This document shows, one piece after another, positions 40,313-48,409 of a stretch of 64,000 nucleotides of DNA. Position 1 is the stretch's first letter; each line of letters starts with the position of its first letter. The stretch spans positions 1 to 64,000 of the forward strand of contig UQQD01000002.1 in NCBI GenBank assembly GCA_900543095.1. Reading direction: 5' to 3'. Position numbers and translations under genes: made by a program. Below the pieces are notes generated by a model that saw only the letters and a list, made by a program, of their open reading frames with translations, was not told the origin of the DNA and searched no databases. Source of the stretch: an uncultured Ruminococcus sp. Lineage in GTDB: Bacteria > Bacillota > Clostridia > Oscillospirales > Acutalibacteraceae.

Positions 40313-42658
40313 ATGGCTGACAAGACACGCTGCGTAGTAACAGGTCTCGGACTTGTCTGCGGACTCGGCAACAATGTTGACGACTGCTGGAAAGCGGCAG
40401 TTGACGGCATAACGGGTATAAAGGACGTTAAATCCGTCGATACCTCAAACTGCTACTCCCACAAGGGTGCAGAGGCGTCGCTCTCGGACAGCGAGCTTTC
40501 CGATGAAAACTATGACCGCTCATCACTTTTGTGCATAAAAGCCGCCAAAGAGGCGCTTGACGACGCAAAATTGAACCTGAGCAATGAAGATTGCGACAGG
40601 ATAGGCGTTATCCTCGGAAGCTGCGTGGGCGGTGCGGCAAGCATTGACAAGTATTATACCGACAAATTCAAAAATGGCAGCGCCGACAAGGCTGATATTC
40701 TCAAAATGCCCGCTTCGGCAATAGCAAGCAACGTTGCAAAGCATTTTGATTTAAACGGCATAACCGCCAATATCGTAAATGCCTGTGCCGCAGGAACTCT
40801 CAGCCTTTCGTATGCGTGCGACCTCATACGCTCGGGAAAGGCGGACGCCTTTGTTGCAGGCGGCTCCGACAGCTTTTCTTCGCTTGCGTTTGCAGGTTTT
40901 CACGCTTTGCACGCACTTGCCGAACAGGAATGCTCACCGTTTAACCACAGCAACGGCATAACTCTCGGCGAGGGTTCGGGCGTTCTTATTATCGAGAGCT
41001 ATGAACACGCCGTTAAGCGCAAAGCAAAAATATACTGCGAAATACTCGGTTCGGGAGTAAGCTCGGACGCTCATCATATTACAGCGCCGCGTCCCGACGG
41101 AGAGGGGCAGATGAGTGCGATAAAAAGAGCTGTTAAGAACTCTGCAATTAATTTTTCTGACATTGATTACATCAATGCTCACGGAACGGGAACAGCCAAA
41201 AACGACGAGGCGGAATTCCTTTCGCTTCGCACTCTTTTTGACGGCAACAATCATCTTTCCGTAAGCTCCACAAAGTCTATGACAGGTCACTGCTTAGGTG
41301 CGGCAGGCTCAATCGAGGCTGTTTTGACGGTAAAAGCAGTGTGTGACAGCGAGATACCGCCGACAATCGGATATTCGGACGCTGACCTTGAAGCTCTAAG
41401 GGAAAAGGGCGGAGAGCTTGATTTTATTCCGAATAAGAAGCGTGAAAAGGACGTTGCCTTTGCAATGTCAAATTCATTTGCTTTCGGCGGAAATAACGCA
41501 AGCATTGTGTTTGCGAAAGAATCGCATAATATTCTTGAAAAGAAAAATAATCAGCCTATTTATATAACGGGTATAAGCGAGCTTGCAGGTGCAAAATCCG
41601 AAGCCGACAAAGGCTTCAGAGCTGAGATTACATCTGCCGACTTTAAAAAGCACAATATAAAAATGGCGTTTTACCGCAAGCTTGACAGGCTCAGTCAGTT
41701 ACAGCTTTTAAGCGGAATTGAGGCTTTGGCTGATGCAGGAATTACGGTAGACGAAAAAAACGAAAACGACATCGGAATAATAATCGGCACGTCCGACGGA
41801 CCGATGACCGAGATAGTAAACTTCCAGAAAAATGTAATAGAAAACGGTACTGAGAGCGGAAGCGCATTTCTGTTTCCGAACACGGTGTATAACGCCGCAG
41901 GTGGTTATCTAAGCATTTTTGCGGGTATAAAGGGCTATAACGTAACCGTTGCAAACGGCTTTCAGGCAGGATTGCAGAGCATAGGCTATGCCGCCGACGT
42001 AATTCGCAACGGCGAAGAAGGCATTATGCTTGCCACAGGCACGGATGAGAACACGGACGTTGATTACGAACTATATTCACAGCTCGGAATTTTGTCCGAT
42101 AACAAGCCCTATTCTTTTGATAACAACGGCTTTAATCTCGGAGAAGGTTCAGTGTCCGTTGTGCTTGAATCAAAGGAAAGCTCCGACAATAGGGGCAGTA
42201 AAAAATATGCCGAGCTCGCAGGCTGCTCCACAACACGCAGGTCGGTTGAATTCGGCAAAATAAGAGGCTCTGAACCCGCTATGAAAAAAGCGATATTATC
42301 AGCTTGTGACGAAGCAGGAATAACTGCCGATATGATAGACGGTATATGTGGTTTCGGCAACGGCGACAAAACGGTTGACGGCACTGAGATTTCTGTTTAC
42401 AGAGAAGTTTTTGATACGTCCGTTCCCGTTTTTCTTGTAAAAGAAAATTCGGGTGAAGCTCGTGCGGCTTCCGCAGCAATGCAGCTTGCATATGCATCAA
42501 GAATATTGTCGGGTGAAATTAAAAACGCAAAGGCTTATTGTGTGTCAAAAGACTCGGTAAGCGCCGAAAATACCGATACCAAAGACTTTAAATATATGCT
42601 TGCCGTTTCATTCGGAGCAGGCGGAACATATTCCGCAGTAGTTTTGAAAAAAGCATAA
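40313..42658 (+). CDS. ketosynthase fused to a catalytically dead ketosynthase (KS-CLF-like)
   Basis: A 781-residue single chain with two FabF-fold halves. Residues 1-405 form an active beta-ketoacyl-ACP synthase: Cys158 in NACAAGTLSLSYA, His290 in NAHGTGTAKNDE, His326 in KSMTGHCLGAAGS. Residues about 413-781 repeat the fold, but all three catalytic positions are changed: Phe550 (NGFQAGLQS), Phe681 (CGFGNGDKT) and Glu715 (KENSGEARAAS). The GFNLGEGSVSVVLE segment of the fold is kept. This mirrors KSalpha/KSbeta (chain-length factor) pairs of type II polyketide and aryl polyene systems, here in one polypeptide. It should extend ACP-bound chains. The ATG 40313 has GAGGCGAAG upstream. Confidence 0.9.
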   Translation: MADKTRCVVTGLGLVCGLGNNVDDCWKAAVDGITGIKDVKSVDTSNCYSHKGAEASLSDSELSDENYDRSSLLCIKAAKEALDDAKLNLSNEDCDRIGVILGSCVGGAASIDKYYTDKFKNGSADKADILKMPASAIASNVAKHFDLNGITANIVNACAAGTLSLSYACDLIRSGKADAFVAGGSDSFSSLAFAGFHALHALAEQECSPFNHSNGITLGEGSGVLIIESYEHAVKRKAKIYCEILGSGVSSDAHHITAPRPDGEGQMSAIKRAVKNSAINFSDIDYINAHGTGTAKNDEAEFLSLRTLFDGNNHLSVSSTKSMTGHCLGAAGSIEAVLTVKAVCDSEIPPTIGYSDADLEALREKGGELDFIPNKKREKDVAFAMSNSFAFGGNNASIVFAKESHNILEKKNNQPIYITGISELAGAKSEADKGFRAEITSADFKKHNIKMAFYRKLDRLSQLQLLSGIEALADAGITVDEKNENDIGIIIGTSDGPMTEIVNFQKNVIENGTESGSAFLFPNTVYNAAGGYLSIFAGIKGYNVTVANGFQAGLQSIGYAADVIRNGEEGIMLATGTDENTDVDYELYSQLGILSDNKPYSFDNNGFNLGEGSVSVVLESKESSDNRGSKKYAELAGCSTTRRSVEFGKIRGSEPAMKKAILSACDEAGITADMIDGICGFGNGDKTVDGTEISVYREVFDTSVPVFLVKENSGEARAASAAMQLAYASRILSGEIKNAKAYCVSKDSVSAENTDTKDFKYMLAVSFGAGGTYSAVVLKKA

Positions 42659-42672
42659 AACAGGAGAGTAAT

Positions 42673-43407
42673 ATGAAAAAAACAGCGCTTGTTACCGGAG
42701 CGTCCAGAGGCATAGGCAAGGCGGTTGCGCTTCGCCTGGCAAAGGACGGCTACAACATTGCGGTCAATTACAACAAAAACGACGCCCTTGCGCTTGAAGC
42801 GGTAAATGAAATCAAGTCGCTCGGCGTTGAAGCGGCTTCGTTTAGAGCAGACACCTCAAACATCGACGAAGTTAAAAGTATGTTCCGTGAGGTTCAAAAG
42901 CAGTTCGGCGGACTTGACGTGCTTGTCAATAACGCAGGTGTGGTTGACGACGCATATTTGCTTATGGTGCGCCAGGACTCGCTTGAACGCAGTCTTGACA
43001 TAAATATCAAGGGCTATATAAACTGCGCTCAACAGGCGGCTCTTAAGATGCTGGGCAAAAGAAGCGGAAAAATAATCAATATTTCGTCTGTAAGCTCTGT
43101 TCTTGCAGTAGAGGGACAATCGGTTTACAGTGCAACAAAGGGTGCTGTAAATTCCTTTACGGCAACTCTTGCAAAGGAGCTTGCTCCAAAGGGAATACAG
43201 GTCAACGCCGTTGCTCCCGGATTTATCGGCACCGATATGATAAAGTCAATTCCAAAGGAACTTGCCGAAAAATACATTGAAGCTGTTCCTATGAAAAAAT
43301 TCGGTACATCCGAAGATGTTGCAAATGTGGTTTCGGCTCTCTGCTCCGACAGCTTTGCGTATATGACGGGGCAGGTCCTTGTCCTTGACGGAGGGCTGAG
43401 CTTATGA
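42673..43407 (+). CDS. 3-oxoacyl-ACP reductase (FabG-like SDR)
   Basis: NADPH-dependent short-chain dehydrogenase that reduces the beta-keto group made by the upstream ketosynthase. Rossmann motif TGASRGIGKAVALRLA, NNAGVV, catalytic Ser (ISSVSS), and YSATK with Tyr and Lys; the C-terminal MTGQVLVLDGGL is typical of FabG. At 244 residues it has the standard length. The stop overlaps the dehydratase start (ATGATGA context), so the two are translationally coupled. I withhold the fabG name because this is an accessory copy. Confidence 0.93.
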   Translation: MKKTALVTGASRGIGKAVALRLAKDGYNIAVNYNKNDALALEAVNEIKSLGVEAASFRADTSNIDEVKSMFREVQKQFGGLDVLVNNAGVVDDAYLLMVRQDSLERSLDINIKGYINCAQQAALKMLGKRSGKIINISSVSSVLAVEGQSVYSATKGAVNSFTATLAKELAPKGIQVNAVAPGFIGTDMIKSIPKELAEKYIEAVPMKKFGTSEDVANVVSALCSDSFAYMTGQVLVLDGGLSL

Positions 43408-43850
43408 TGAATTTGCTTGAAATAAATAAAAGAATAAAGCAAAGACCGCCGTTTCAGATGATAGAGCGTGTTTTGGAGCTTGAGCCGAATGTTTCGGCAA
43501 AGGGACTCAAAAACGTGTCGGTAAACGAGCCGTATTTTGTCGGCCATTTTCCTGATGCACCGATAATGCCGGGCGTACTGCTCATTGAAAGTGCGGCTCA
43601 GCTTTGCAGTCTTGTTATCGCCCCCGATGAAGAAACAAACGACGACAGGCTGTATGTTCTTCTAAAGGTAAAGGATTTTAAATTCCTAAAGCCCGTAATC
43701 CCAGGCGATACGCTTATCATCGACGTAAAAGCCGATATGATAACCGCAAATGCCGCAGAATTCACCGCAAAAATATCTGTTGACGGCAAGTTAAAGGCTA
43801 AGGGCAGTATGCTTTTTACGGCTATTCCCAAAGACGCCGTTTATGAATAG
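43404..43850 (+). CDS. 3-hydroxyacyl-ACP dehydratase (FabZ family)
   Basis: Hot-dog-fold enzyme that dehydrates 3-hydroxyacyl-ACP to the trans-2-enoyl thioester. It begins with INKRIKQRPPFQMIERVLEL and carries the catalytic segment YFVGHFPDAPIMPGVLLIES with His and Glu, followed by AAQL and RFKKPVxPGD-type FLKPVIPGDTL. The 148 residues are close to FabZ. It overlaps the ketoreductase gene by 4 nt. No enoyl reductase of the FabI, FabK or FabL type lies nearby, so enoyl products may stay unsaturated or be handled by the next flavoprotein. Confidence 0.93.
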   Translation: MMNLLEINKRIKQRPPFQMIERVLELEPNVSAKGLKNVSVNEPYFVGHFPDAPIMPGVLLIESAAQLCSLVIAPDEETNDDRLYVLLKVKDFKFLKPVIPGDTLIIDVKADMITANAAEFTAKISVDGKLKAKGSMLFTAIPKDAVYE

Positions 43851-43859
43851 AGAGGTAAT

Positions 43860-44564
43860 ATGAAGGTACTTATTCTCAACGGAAGTCCGAAAGTCGGCAG
43901 AAGCAACACTCTTAATATTACAAAAGCGTTTGTGAGCGGTTTTCCGAGCGATACCGAGGTTGAACTGGTTGATATATATAAAAGCGATATAAAGCCCTGC
44001 TTAGGCTGTTTTTCCTGTTGGAGCAAAACTCCGGGTGAGTGCGTTATCAAGGACGATATGCAGGAGATTTACAAAAAAATAGAAGCCTCCGATGTAATAA
44101 TCGAAAGCTTCCCTTTGTATTTTTTCGGTATGCCGTCGGGTGTTAAAGCAATGACGGACAGATGTCTTCCGTTTATGCTGCCTTATATGGGCAATATTGC
44201 AAGCGGCAGTGCGTCGTTCCACGAACTGCGTAATGAAGCTATGCACGAAAAACGTCTTGTTGTTATCAGCACCTGCGGTTATGTTGAAACTGCGCCGATG
44301 TTTCCCGCTTTGCTCAAGCAATACGACCTTATCTGCGGAGAGGGCGGCTACACGCCGATAATCTGTTCCGAGGGTGAGTTGTTTATTGCAGAAAAGGCAA
44401 AGCGTCAGCGTGAGGGTTATCTTTCGGACATCAAAAACGCAGGGGCTGAATTTTCACAAAACCTCAGCCTTTCCGATGAAACAATGAAAAAGATTTCTGT
44501 TCCTATGCTTTCACCTAAGGGCTTTGAAGCAATTACGCTTGCACATTGGCAGCAAAACAATTAA
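43860..44564 (+). CDS. NAD(P)H-dependent FMN reductase-family flavoprotein
   Basis: Flavodoxin-like fold: the FMN phosphate loop LNGSPKVGRSNTLNI is at the N-terminus and the family's paired cysteines appear in CLGCFSCWSKTPGECV, then DVIIESFPLYFFGMPSGVKAMTDR. A C-terminal extension brings it to 234 residues, longer than simple FMN reductases. It follows the dehydratase by 9 nt with GAGAGG, so it belongs to the operon. It could supply electrons or reduce an intermediate of the lipid/polyene pathway; which one is not shown by the sequence. The stop overlaps the convergent TetR stop. Confidence 0.85.
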   Translation: MKVLILNGSPKVGRSNTLNITKAFVSGFPSDTEVELVDIYKSDIKPCLGCFSCWSKTPGECVIKDDMQEIYKKIEASDVIIESFPLYFFGMPSGVKAMTDRCLPFMLPYMGNIASGSASFHELRNEAMHEKRLVVISTCGYVETAPMFPALLKQYDLICGEGGYTPIICSEGELFIAEKAKRQREGYLSDIKNAGAEFSQNLSLSDETMKKISVPMLSPKGFEAITLAHWQQNN

Positions 44565-45163
44565 TCAAGGTCAATATTTTTGAGCTTATCCTGAGGAATA
44601 AACTGAACAAGGCAGCCGTAAGCGATTGTACGGGTGACGTCAACAATAAAATCAATGCTTTCCTTGCATCCGTTTATGAGCCAGTCGGAATACACCGACA
44701 GAACTCCCGTAACTAAAAACTGCGATAAAATCTTAAGAGTCTTTTCGCTCTTGACTTCAACCACACTCCTTACAGAAACCTCGGTCGATTTACGCAAAAG
44801 CTCTTTAAGTCTTCCCGAATATATATATTCAGGCGACATTTTTATCATTTTATAAATGGTGTCCTTGTTCATTTCAATGGTTGTTCCGATGTATCTGAGC
44901 ACTACCCCTACCTCAAGACAGCTTGAATTGTTTTTGTTCAAAAGTGAAAGCAAGGTTTCAAGAATATCATCTTCGATTTCTATAATAACAGCTTCTACGC
45001 TTTCAAAATGTCTGTAAAAGGTTTTTCGATTGATAAGCGCCGATTTGGCAACTTCTGTAATCGTTATTGACGGAACGGGCTTTTCCGTCATCAGCTTTAA
45101 AACGGCATTTTTGATATTTTGACGTGTTTTTACAATACGAAGATCTGTTGAATTACTATTCAT
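44561..45163 (-). CDS. TetR/AcrR-family transcriptional regulator
   Basis: A 200-residue DNA-binding regulator. The N-terminal TetR helix-turn-helix reads RQNIKNAVLKLMTEKP, then SITITEVAKSALINRKTFYRHFESVEAV. The C-terminal ligand-binding half is divergent, as usual. ATG 45163 is chosen because AGGA lies 8 nt upstream; the open frame continues upstream through a structured repeat that is not coding. It is convergent with the flavoprotein gene, sharing the TTAA stop bases. By position it is the likely regulator of the acyl cassette; its operator was not located. Confidence 0.88.
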   Translation of the reverse strand: MNSNSTDLRIVKTRQNIKNAVLKLMTEKPVPSITITEVAKSALINRKTFYRHFESVEAVIIEIEDDILETLLSLLNKNNSSCLEVGVVLRYIGTTIEMNKDTIYKMIKMSPEYIYSGRLKELLRKSTEVSVRSVVEVKSEKTLKILSQFLVTGVLSVYSDWLINGCKESIDFIVDVTRTIAYGCLVQFIPQDKLKNIDLD

Positions 45164-45207
45164 ATTAACAATCCTGAAATTTAATAAATTATATAATCTA
45201 TATCTGA

Positions 45208-45342
45208 GCAACGCCCTGCCTTGATTGCAAGTAGCAGAGCCTGCGACAGATTTAAAACAGTGCAAAGGAGTATAATCTCCCACTGAAATACCGAATCGAC
45301 ACACACCGCCTAAGCGGCGGGTGACATTTCACTTGGATTATA
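45208..45342 (+). repeat. structured interspersed repeat, copy B
   Basis: Second copy of the element at 9796-9960, same strand. It keeps the 5' hairpin (CTGC...CTTG/CAAG...GCAG), the CAGTGCAAAG box, the CCGCC/GGCGG hairpin with altered loop bases and the GACATTTxCACTT...GATTATA end. It lacks about 30 nt of the central part of copy A. Short flanking bases TATAATC (about 45193-45199) and GATTATA form a terminal inverted repeat in this copy only. It lies between divergent tetR and the patatin gene. Confidence 0.75.
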
Positions 45343-45388
45343 GCATTTTTGTTTTTTATAGTCAAATCACATATAAAAGGAGGGAGCT

Positions 45389-46222
45389 ATGAACGGGCTT
45401 GTACTTGAAGGCGGCGCAAGGCGTTGTATGTTTGGCGCAGGTGTTGTTGACTGCCTGATTGACAATTTCATAACATTTGATTATGTAGCAGGCGTGTCGG
45501 CAGGCGCGCAGATAGCTCTTGACTTTCTTGCAAATCAAAAGGGCAGGTCAAAGTCGGTAATTATGCCGCATAACGACAGCTCGACCGGGTTTATAGGAAG
45601 ATATGCTTCGGATATTGAAAAAATAGCCTATGAATATCCCTATAAGCAGTTTCCGTTTGATTTCAAGAGCTTTTTTGAATCAAAGACAGTGTGCGAGATT
45701 GTAGCAACCGACTGCAAAACGGGCGAGGCCGTGTATTTCAGCGAAAAGCAAAATGAAGGGCTGTTGCTAAAGGAGCTTTGCGCCTCGTGTTCGCTTCCGC
45801 TTATTTATCCTGTGGTAAAAATCGGGGACAGTGAGTTTGTTGACGGCAGTATCGCAGATTCTATCCCGTTTGAAAGGGCATTTGAGCAAGGCTGTGATAA
45901 GCTTATTGTTGTTCTTGCAAAGCCGATTACAGAGGCGGCTACCGATTACGGAAAAGTTAAGTTCTTTGTACAAAAAAAATACGGAATTGATTATCCCGTT
46001 CTCACAGAAAGACTTCTCGACAGGTATAAACGCTATAACGATCAGTGTGAAAGGCTCTATGATTACGAAAAGCAAGGTAGGGTTATTATTATCCGCCCGC
46101 ACCGCACATATGTAAAATCGTTTGAACGCAGTTGCGAAAACCTTGAAACAGCATATAGTGCCGGATATAATCAAGCAAAATCGTCAATGACTGAGATTAT
46201 AGATTTTTTAAGTGTAAATTAA
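45389..46222 (+). CDS. patatin-like phospholipase family protein
   Basis: Predicted serine lipid acyl hydrolase with the Ser-Asp dyad of patatins. The oxyanion motif is LEGGARRCMFGAGV, the nucleophile elbow is GVSAGAQIA (Ser in GxSxG), and the second residue is in VDGSIADSIPFE (DG-S). At 277 residues it matches the small bacterial RssA/YjjU-like group, cytoplasmic or membrane-peripheral. AAAGGAGGGAG precedes the ATG. It lies next to, and is probably transcribed separately from, the acyl cassette. The stop codon falls within the following terminator stem. Confidence 0.9.
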   Translation: MNGLVLEGGARRCMFGAGVVDCLIDNFITFDYVAGVSAGAQIALDFLANQKGRSKSVIMPHNDSSTGFIGRYASDIEKIAYEYPYKQFPFDFKSFFESKTVCEIVATDCKTGEAVYFSEKQNEGLLLKELCASCSLPLIYPVVKIGDSEFVDGSIADSIPFERAFEQGCDKLIVVLAKPITEAATDYGKVKFFVQKKYGIDYPVLTERLLDRYKRYNDQCERLYDYEKQGRVIIIRPHRTYVKSFERSCENLETAYSAGYNQAKSSMTEIIDFLSVN

Positions 46223-46288
46223 AGAGGCTGTCGCATTTAGATGCAGAAAGCGTTTTCTTCGCTCTGCGCTAAATGTGAGAGCCTCTTT
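46221..46288. terminator. long bidirectional terminator between patatin and DUF2804 genes
   Basis: AAAGAGGCT pairs with AGCCTCTTT, then CGCATTTA with TAAATGtG, then an inner GCAGA/CTGC and GCG/CGC helix capped by TTTTCTT. A-rich and T-rich edges fit termination in both directions. The outer stem begins in the patatin stop codon. Confidence 0.85.
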
Positions 46289-46294
46289 GCATTA

Positions 46295-47305
46295 TTAAAA
46301 CTCCGAAAACAGAAGATGTGCCTGAGTATTGTCAAGTATTATAGGCTTGTCATAATCAACACGCCTGATTGTTCCGTACAAAATGCCGAAAACAACGGTG
46401 GTTTTGTCCATTGCGGCAGTCATCGCTTCGCCTTTTACGGTGAACGGCTTAAAGGTTATATCCAGAGCGGAGTATCCTGCCGTGAAATAATAGGGGCGGT
46501 CAAATTTTCCCGAGCTTTTAACATTAATCTGAGAAAGCTTTTCGAGTTTTCCGTCAATAAAAAAGCAGTTTTCGTTTCCGAATCTGTTGTCGCCGACTCT
46601 GCTTGCCAGACAAAGTGAAAATCTCTTTCCTTCAACAATGCAGTCTGCGCCGAGCCGCTGATAGTTGTGTTTTCTGGGCTTAAAAAAGCGTGTCCAATCA
46701 AAGTATGCTCTTGCGTTATTTTCGTTTAAAGAATATTCGATTCCGCCGACTCTTATTGTTCCGACGGCGACAAAGTTAGGAACAAATCTTTTATAGTAAA
46801 AATATTTTCTGTTTCTTTCAAACGGTGCAAGCTCATTAAGGCTTTCGCCGTTAATTTTTTTGAGATTTATATTAAAATACAGATTTTTGTTACCGCCGAA
46901 ATCTATAAAATCACATTTCAAAAATCTTGTGTCAACCGTGTTTGTAAGCTGAAGCTGAATTCTCTTGTCGGTATATAAAAACTCGCCCTTGTTGTCTGCT
47001 TCGGGAAGCTCGTTTTTAACCAATCTGAATTTTTTAACAATGCAGTCGCTTATAACTCCGCCTCTTTTAAGGTCAGCGACTGCAATTTTTATTGCAAACT
47101 CAAATCCGAGATTTTCAACCGAAATATAAAGAGATACTTCACCGTTGTTAATAAAATAGCAATCACGTTCGCTGTGATTAGAACTTTTGCTTTGCTCTTT
47201 GTTGTATATAAATACAGGAGCGCTCGCCCATCCCGCCTGCATAACTTCTCCGTTTTTTTCAAAAACATTGCATTTCTCTTTTATTTCGCGCTGCAAGTCA
47301 TTCAC
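46295..47305 (-). CDS. DUF2804 family protein
   Basis: A 336-residue cytoplasmic protein without signal or membrane segments. The DUF2804 pattern is visible: QAGWASAPVFIYN near the N-terminus, a central ...LAPFERNRKYFYYKR..., and ARAYFDWTRFFKPRKHNYQR followed by CLASRVGD and a closing HLLFSEF. The family is uncharacterised, with a lipocalin/CalB-like beta fold reported in general terms; no function is proposed. A minus-strand promoter precedes it at 47330-47358. Confidence 0.72.
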   Translation of the reverse strand: MNDLQREIKEKCNVFEKNGEVMQAGWASAPVFIYNKEQSKSSNHSERDCYFINNGEVSLYISVENLGFEFAIKIAVADLKRGGVISDCIVKKFRLVKNELPEADNKGEFLYTDKRIQLQLTNTVDTRFLKCDFIDFGGNKNLYFNINLKKINGESLNELAPFERNRKYFYYKRFVPNFVAVGTIRVGGIEYSLNENNARAYFDWTRFFKPRKHNYQRLGADCIVEGKRFSLCLASRVGDNRFGNENCFFIDGKLEKLSQINVKSSGKFDRPYYFTAGYSALDITFKPFTVKGEAMTAAMDKTTVVFGILYGTIRRVDYDKPIILDNTQAHLLFSEF

Positions 47306-47329
47306 TCCGTTTCATAACATTCCACGATA

Positions 47330-47358
47330 AATATATCATATGCTATATTGCTTTTCAA
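47330..47358 (-). promoter_or_regulatory. putative promoter of the DUF2804 gene
   Basis: On the minus strand TTGAAA (47358-47353), a 17-nt spacer and TATATT (47335-47330). Confidence 0.55.
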
Positions 47359-47435
47359 GAATTATAACAGAATTGTAAATCCGTAATAAAAAAATGTTTC
47401 TTTGAATATATTTTATACGGAGAGGAATGAATAAA

Positions 47436-47783
47436 ATGAAAAAATTTGTCATATTGCTATTAACTTTATCGGTATTGTTGCTTTGCTCTTGTACAACAGA
47501 TACTTCCGGATATAAAACCGAGCTTGTTTCATCAAAATGGTACGCTTTGCTTGACGGAGGAGCGGAAGTAAACCTTAGCTTTGATGATGATACTGCTTGT
47601 TTTTGCATAAATAACGCCGAAAAAAGTTGTAAAATAGAGGGAAAATACATTGCGGATGATAAAACCTTTGTGATTTTTGTTCCCGAAATCGCCCAAAACT
47701 ACGGCTTTTCATACACTCCCAAAAACTCAACGCTTGAGCTTGGCTTTGGCGAACACTATATTACACTTGAAAGATACAGCTAA
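47436..47783 (+). CDS. small lipoprotein, function unknown
   Basis: A 115-residue exported protein. The N-terminus is a lipoprotein signal (KKFVILLLTLSVLLLCSC) with the lipobox Cys near residue 18. The mature part of about 95 residues looks like a small beta-barrel or lipocalin-like fold with alternating hydrophobic strands, similar in style to META or DUF-type small lipoproteins; I do not recognise a family. ATG 47436 is preferred over 47427, since GGAGAGG is 10 nt upstream of it. Confidence 0.75.
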   Translation: MKKFVILLLTLSVLLLCSCTTDTSGYKTELVSSKWYALLDGGAEVNLSFDDDTACFCINNAEKSCKIEGKYIADDKTFVIFVPEIAQNYGFSYTPKNSTLELGFGEHYITLERYS

Positions 47784-47827
47784 AAGTCAAAGGCGTTTTA
47801 TTTGCCGTATATTGTTTAATATAGTTG

Positions 47828-47856
47828 TTGATAATTAACCGCGTTTGTGGTATAAT
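47828..47856 (+). promoter_or_regulatory. putative promoter of ruvCAB
   Basis: TTGATA at 47828-47833, a 17-nt spacer and a perfect TATAAT at 47851-47856. The ruvC ribosome site follows at 47888. Confidence 0.65.
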
Positions 47857-47900
47857 GTTTTAAATTGTGTTACTATGCCATTTTAGCGGAGGACAAAGCG

Positions 47901-48407
47901 TTGGTAGTGTTTGGAATAGACCCCGGATACGCAATAGTAGGATGGGGTGCTGTCAGTTTTAAGTCAAATGCATACAAGCCGATCGGTTTCGGCTCTATCG
48001 AAACCCAAGCACACACGGATTTTAACAGCAGACTTGAATACATTTACGATCAGACCTATGAGATATTGAACCGTTGCCGTCCCGACGCACTTGCAATAGA
48101 GAAACTCTATTTTCAAAACAACCAAAAAACCGCTATCAATGTTGCTCAGGCAAGAGGAGTAACGCTTCTTGCGGCACAAAAATTAAAAATACCGATTTTT
48201 GAATATACACCGCTTCAGGTAAAAATAGCTGTAACGGGCTACGGCAAGGCTCAAAAACCGCAGGTTATGGAAATGACGCGCAGACTTTTAAATCTTGCCG
48301 AATTGCCAAAGCCTGACGATACCGCCGATGCGCTTGCAATAGCGATTTGTCACGCTCAGGCGGCAGGCTCACAGCTCAGACGGAATTTATTTATGAAAGG
48401 ACTTTGA
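47901..48407 (+). CDS. ruvC: Holliday junction endonuclease RuvC
   Basis: Resolves Holliday junctions made during recombination. RNase-H-like fold with catalytic acidic residues in VFGIDPGYAIVGWG, AIEKLYFQNNQKTAINVAQARG and the final DDTADALAIAICHA. The TTG at 47901 gives a 168-residue protein beginning MVVFGIDPG, as in the family. GGAGG at 47888-47892 supports it over any codon in the longer upstream frame. It is followed 3 nt later by ruvA. Confidence 0.95.
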   Translation: MVVFGIDPGYAIVGWGAVSFKSNAYKPIGFGSIETQAHTDFNSRLEYIYDQTYEILNRCRPDALAIEKLYFQNNQKTAINVAQARGVTLLAAQKLKIPIFEYTPLQVKIAVTGYGKAQKPQVMEMTRRLLNLAELPKPDDTADALAIAICHAQAAGSQLRRNLFMKGL

Positions 48408-48409
48408 AA

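Noticed and set aside
40313..42658. Two separate ketosynthase genes joined by a sequencing error
   Set aside because: The frame is continuous through a sensible linker, and the second half has changed catalytic residues as expected for a chain-length factor, not for a duplicated active enzyme.
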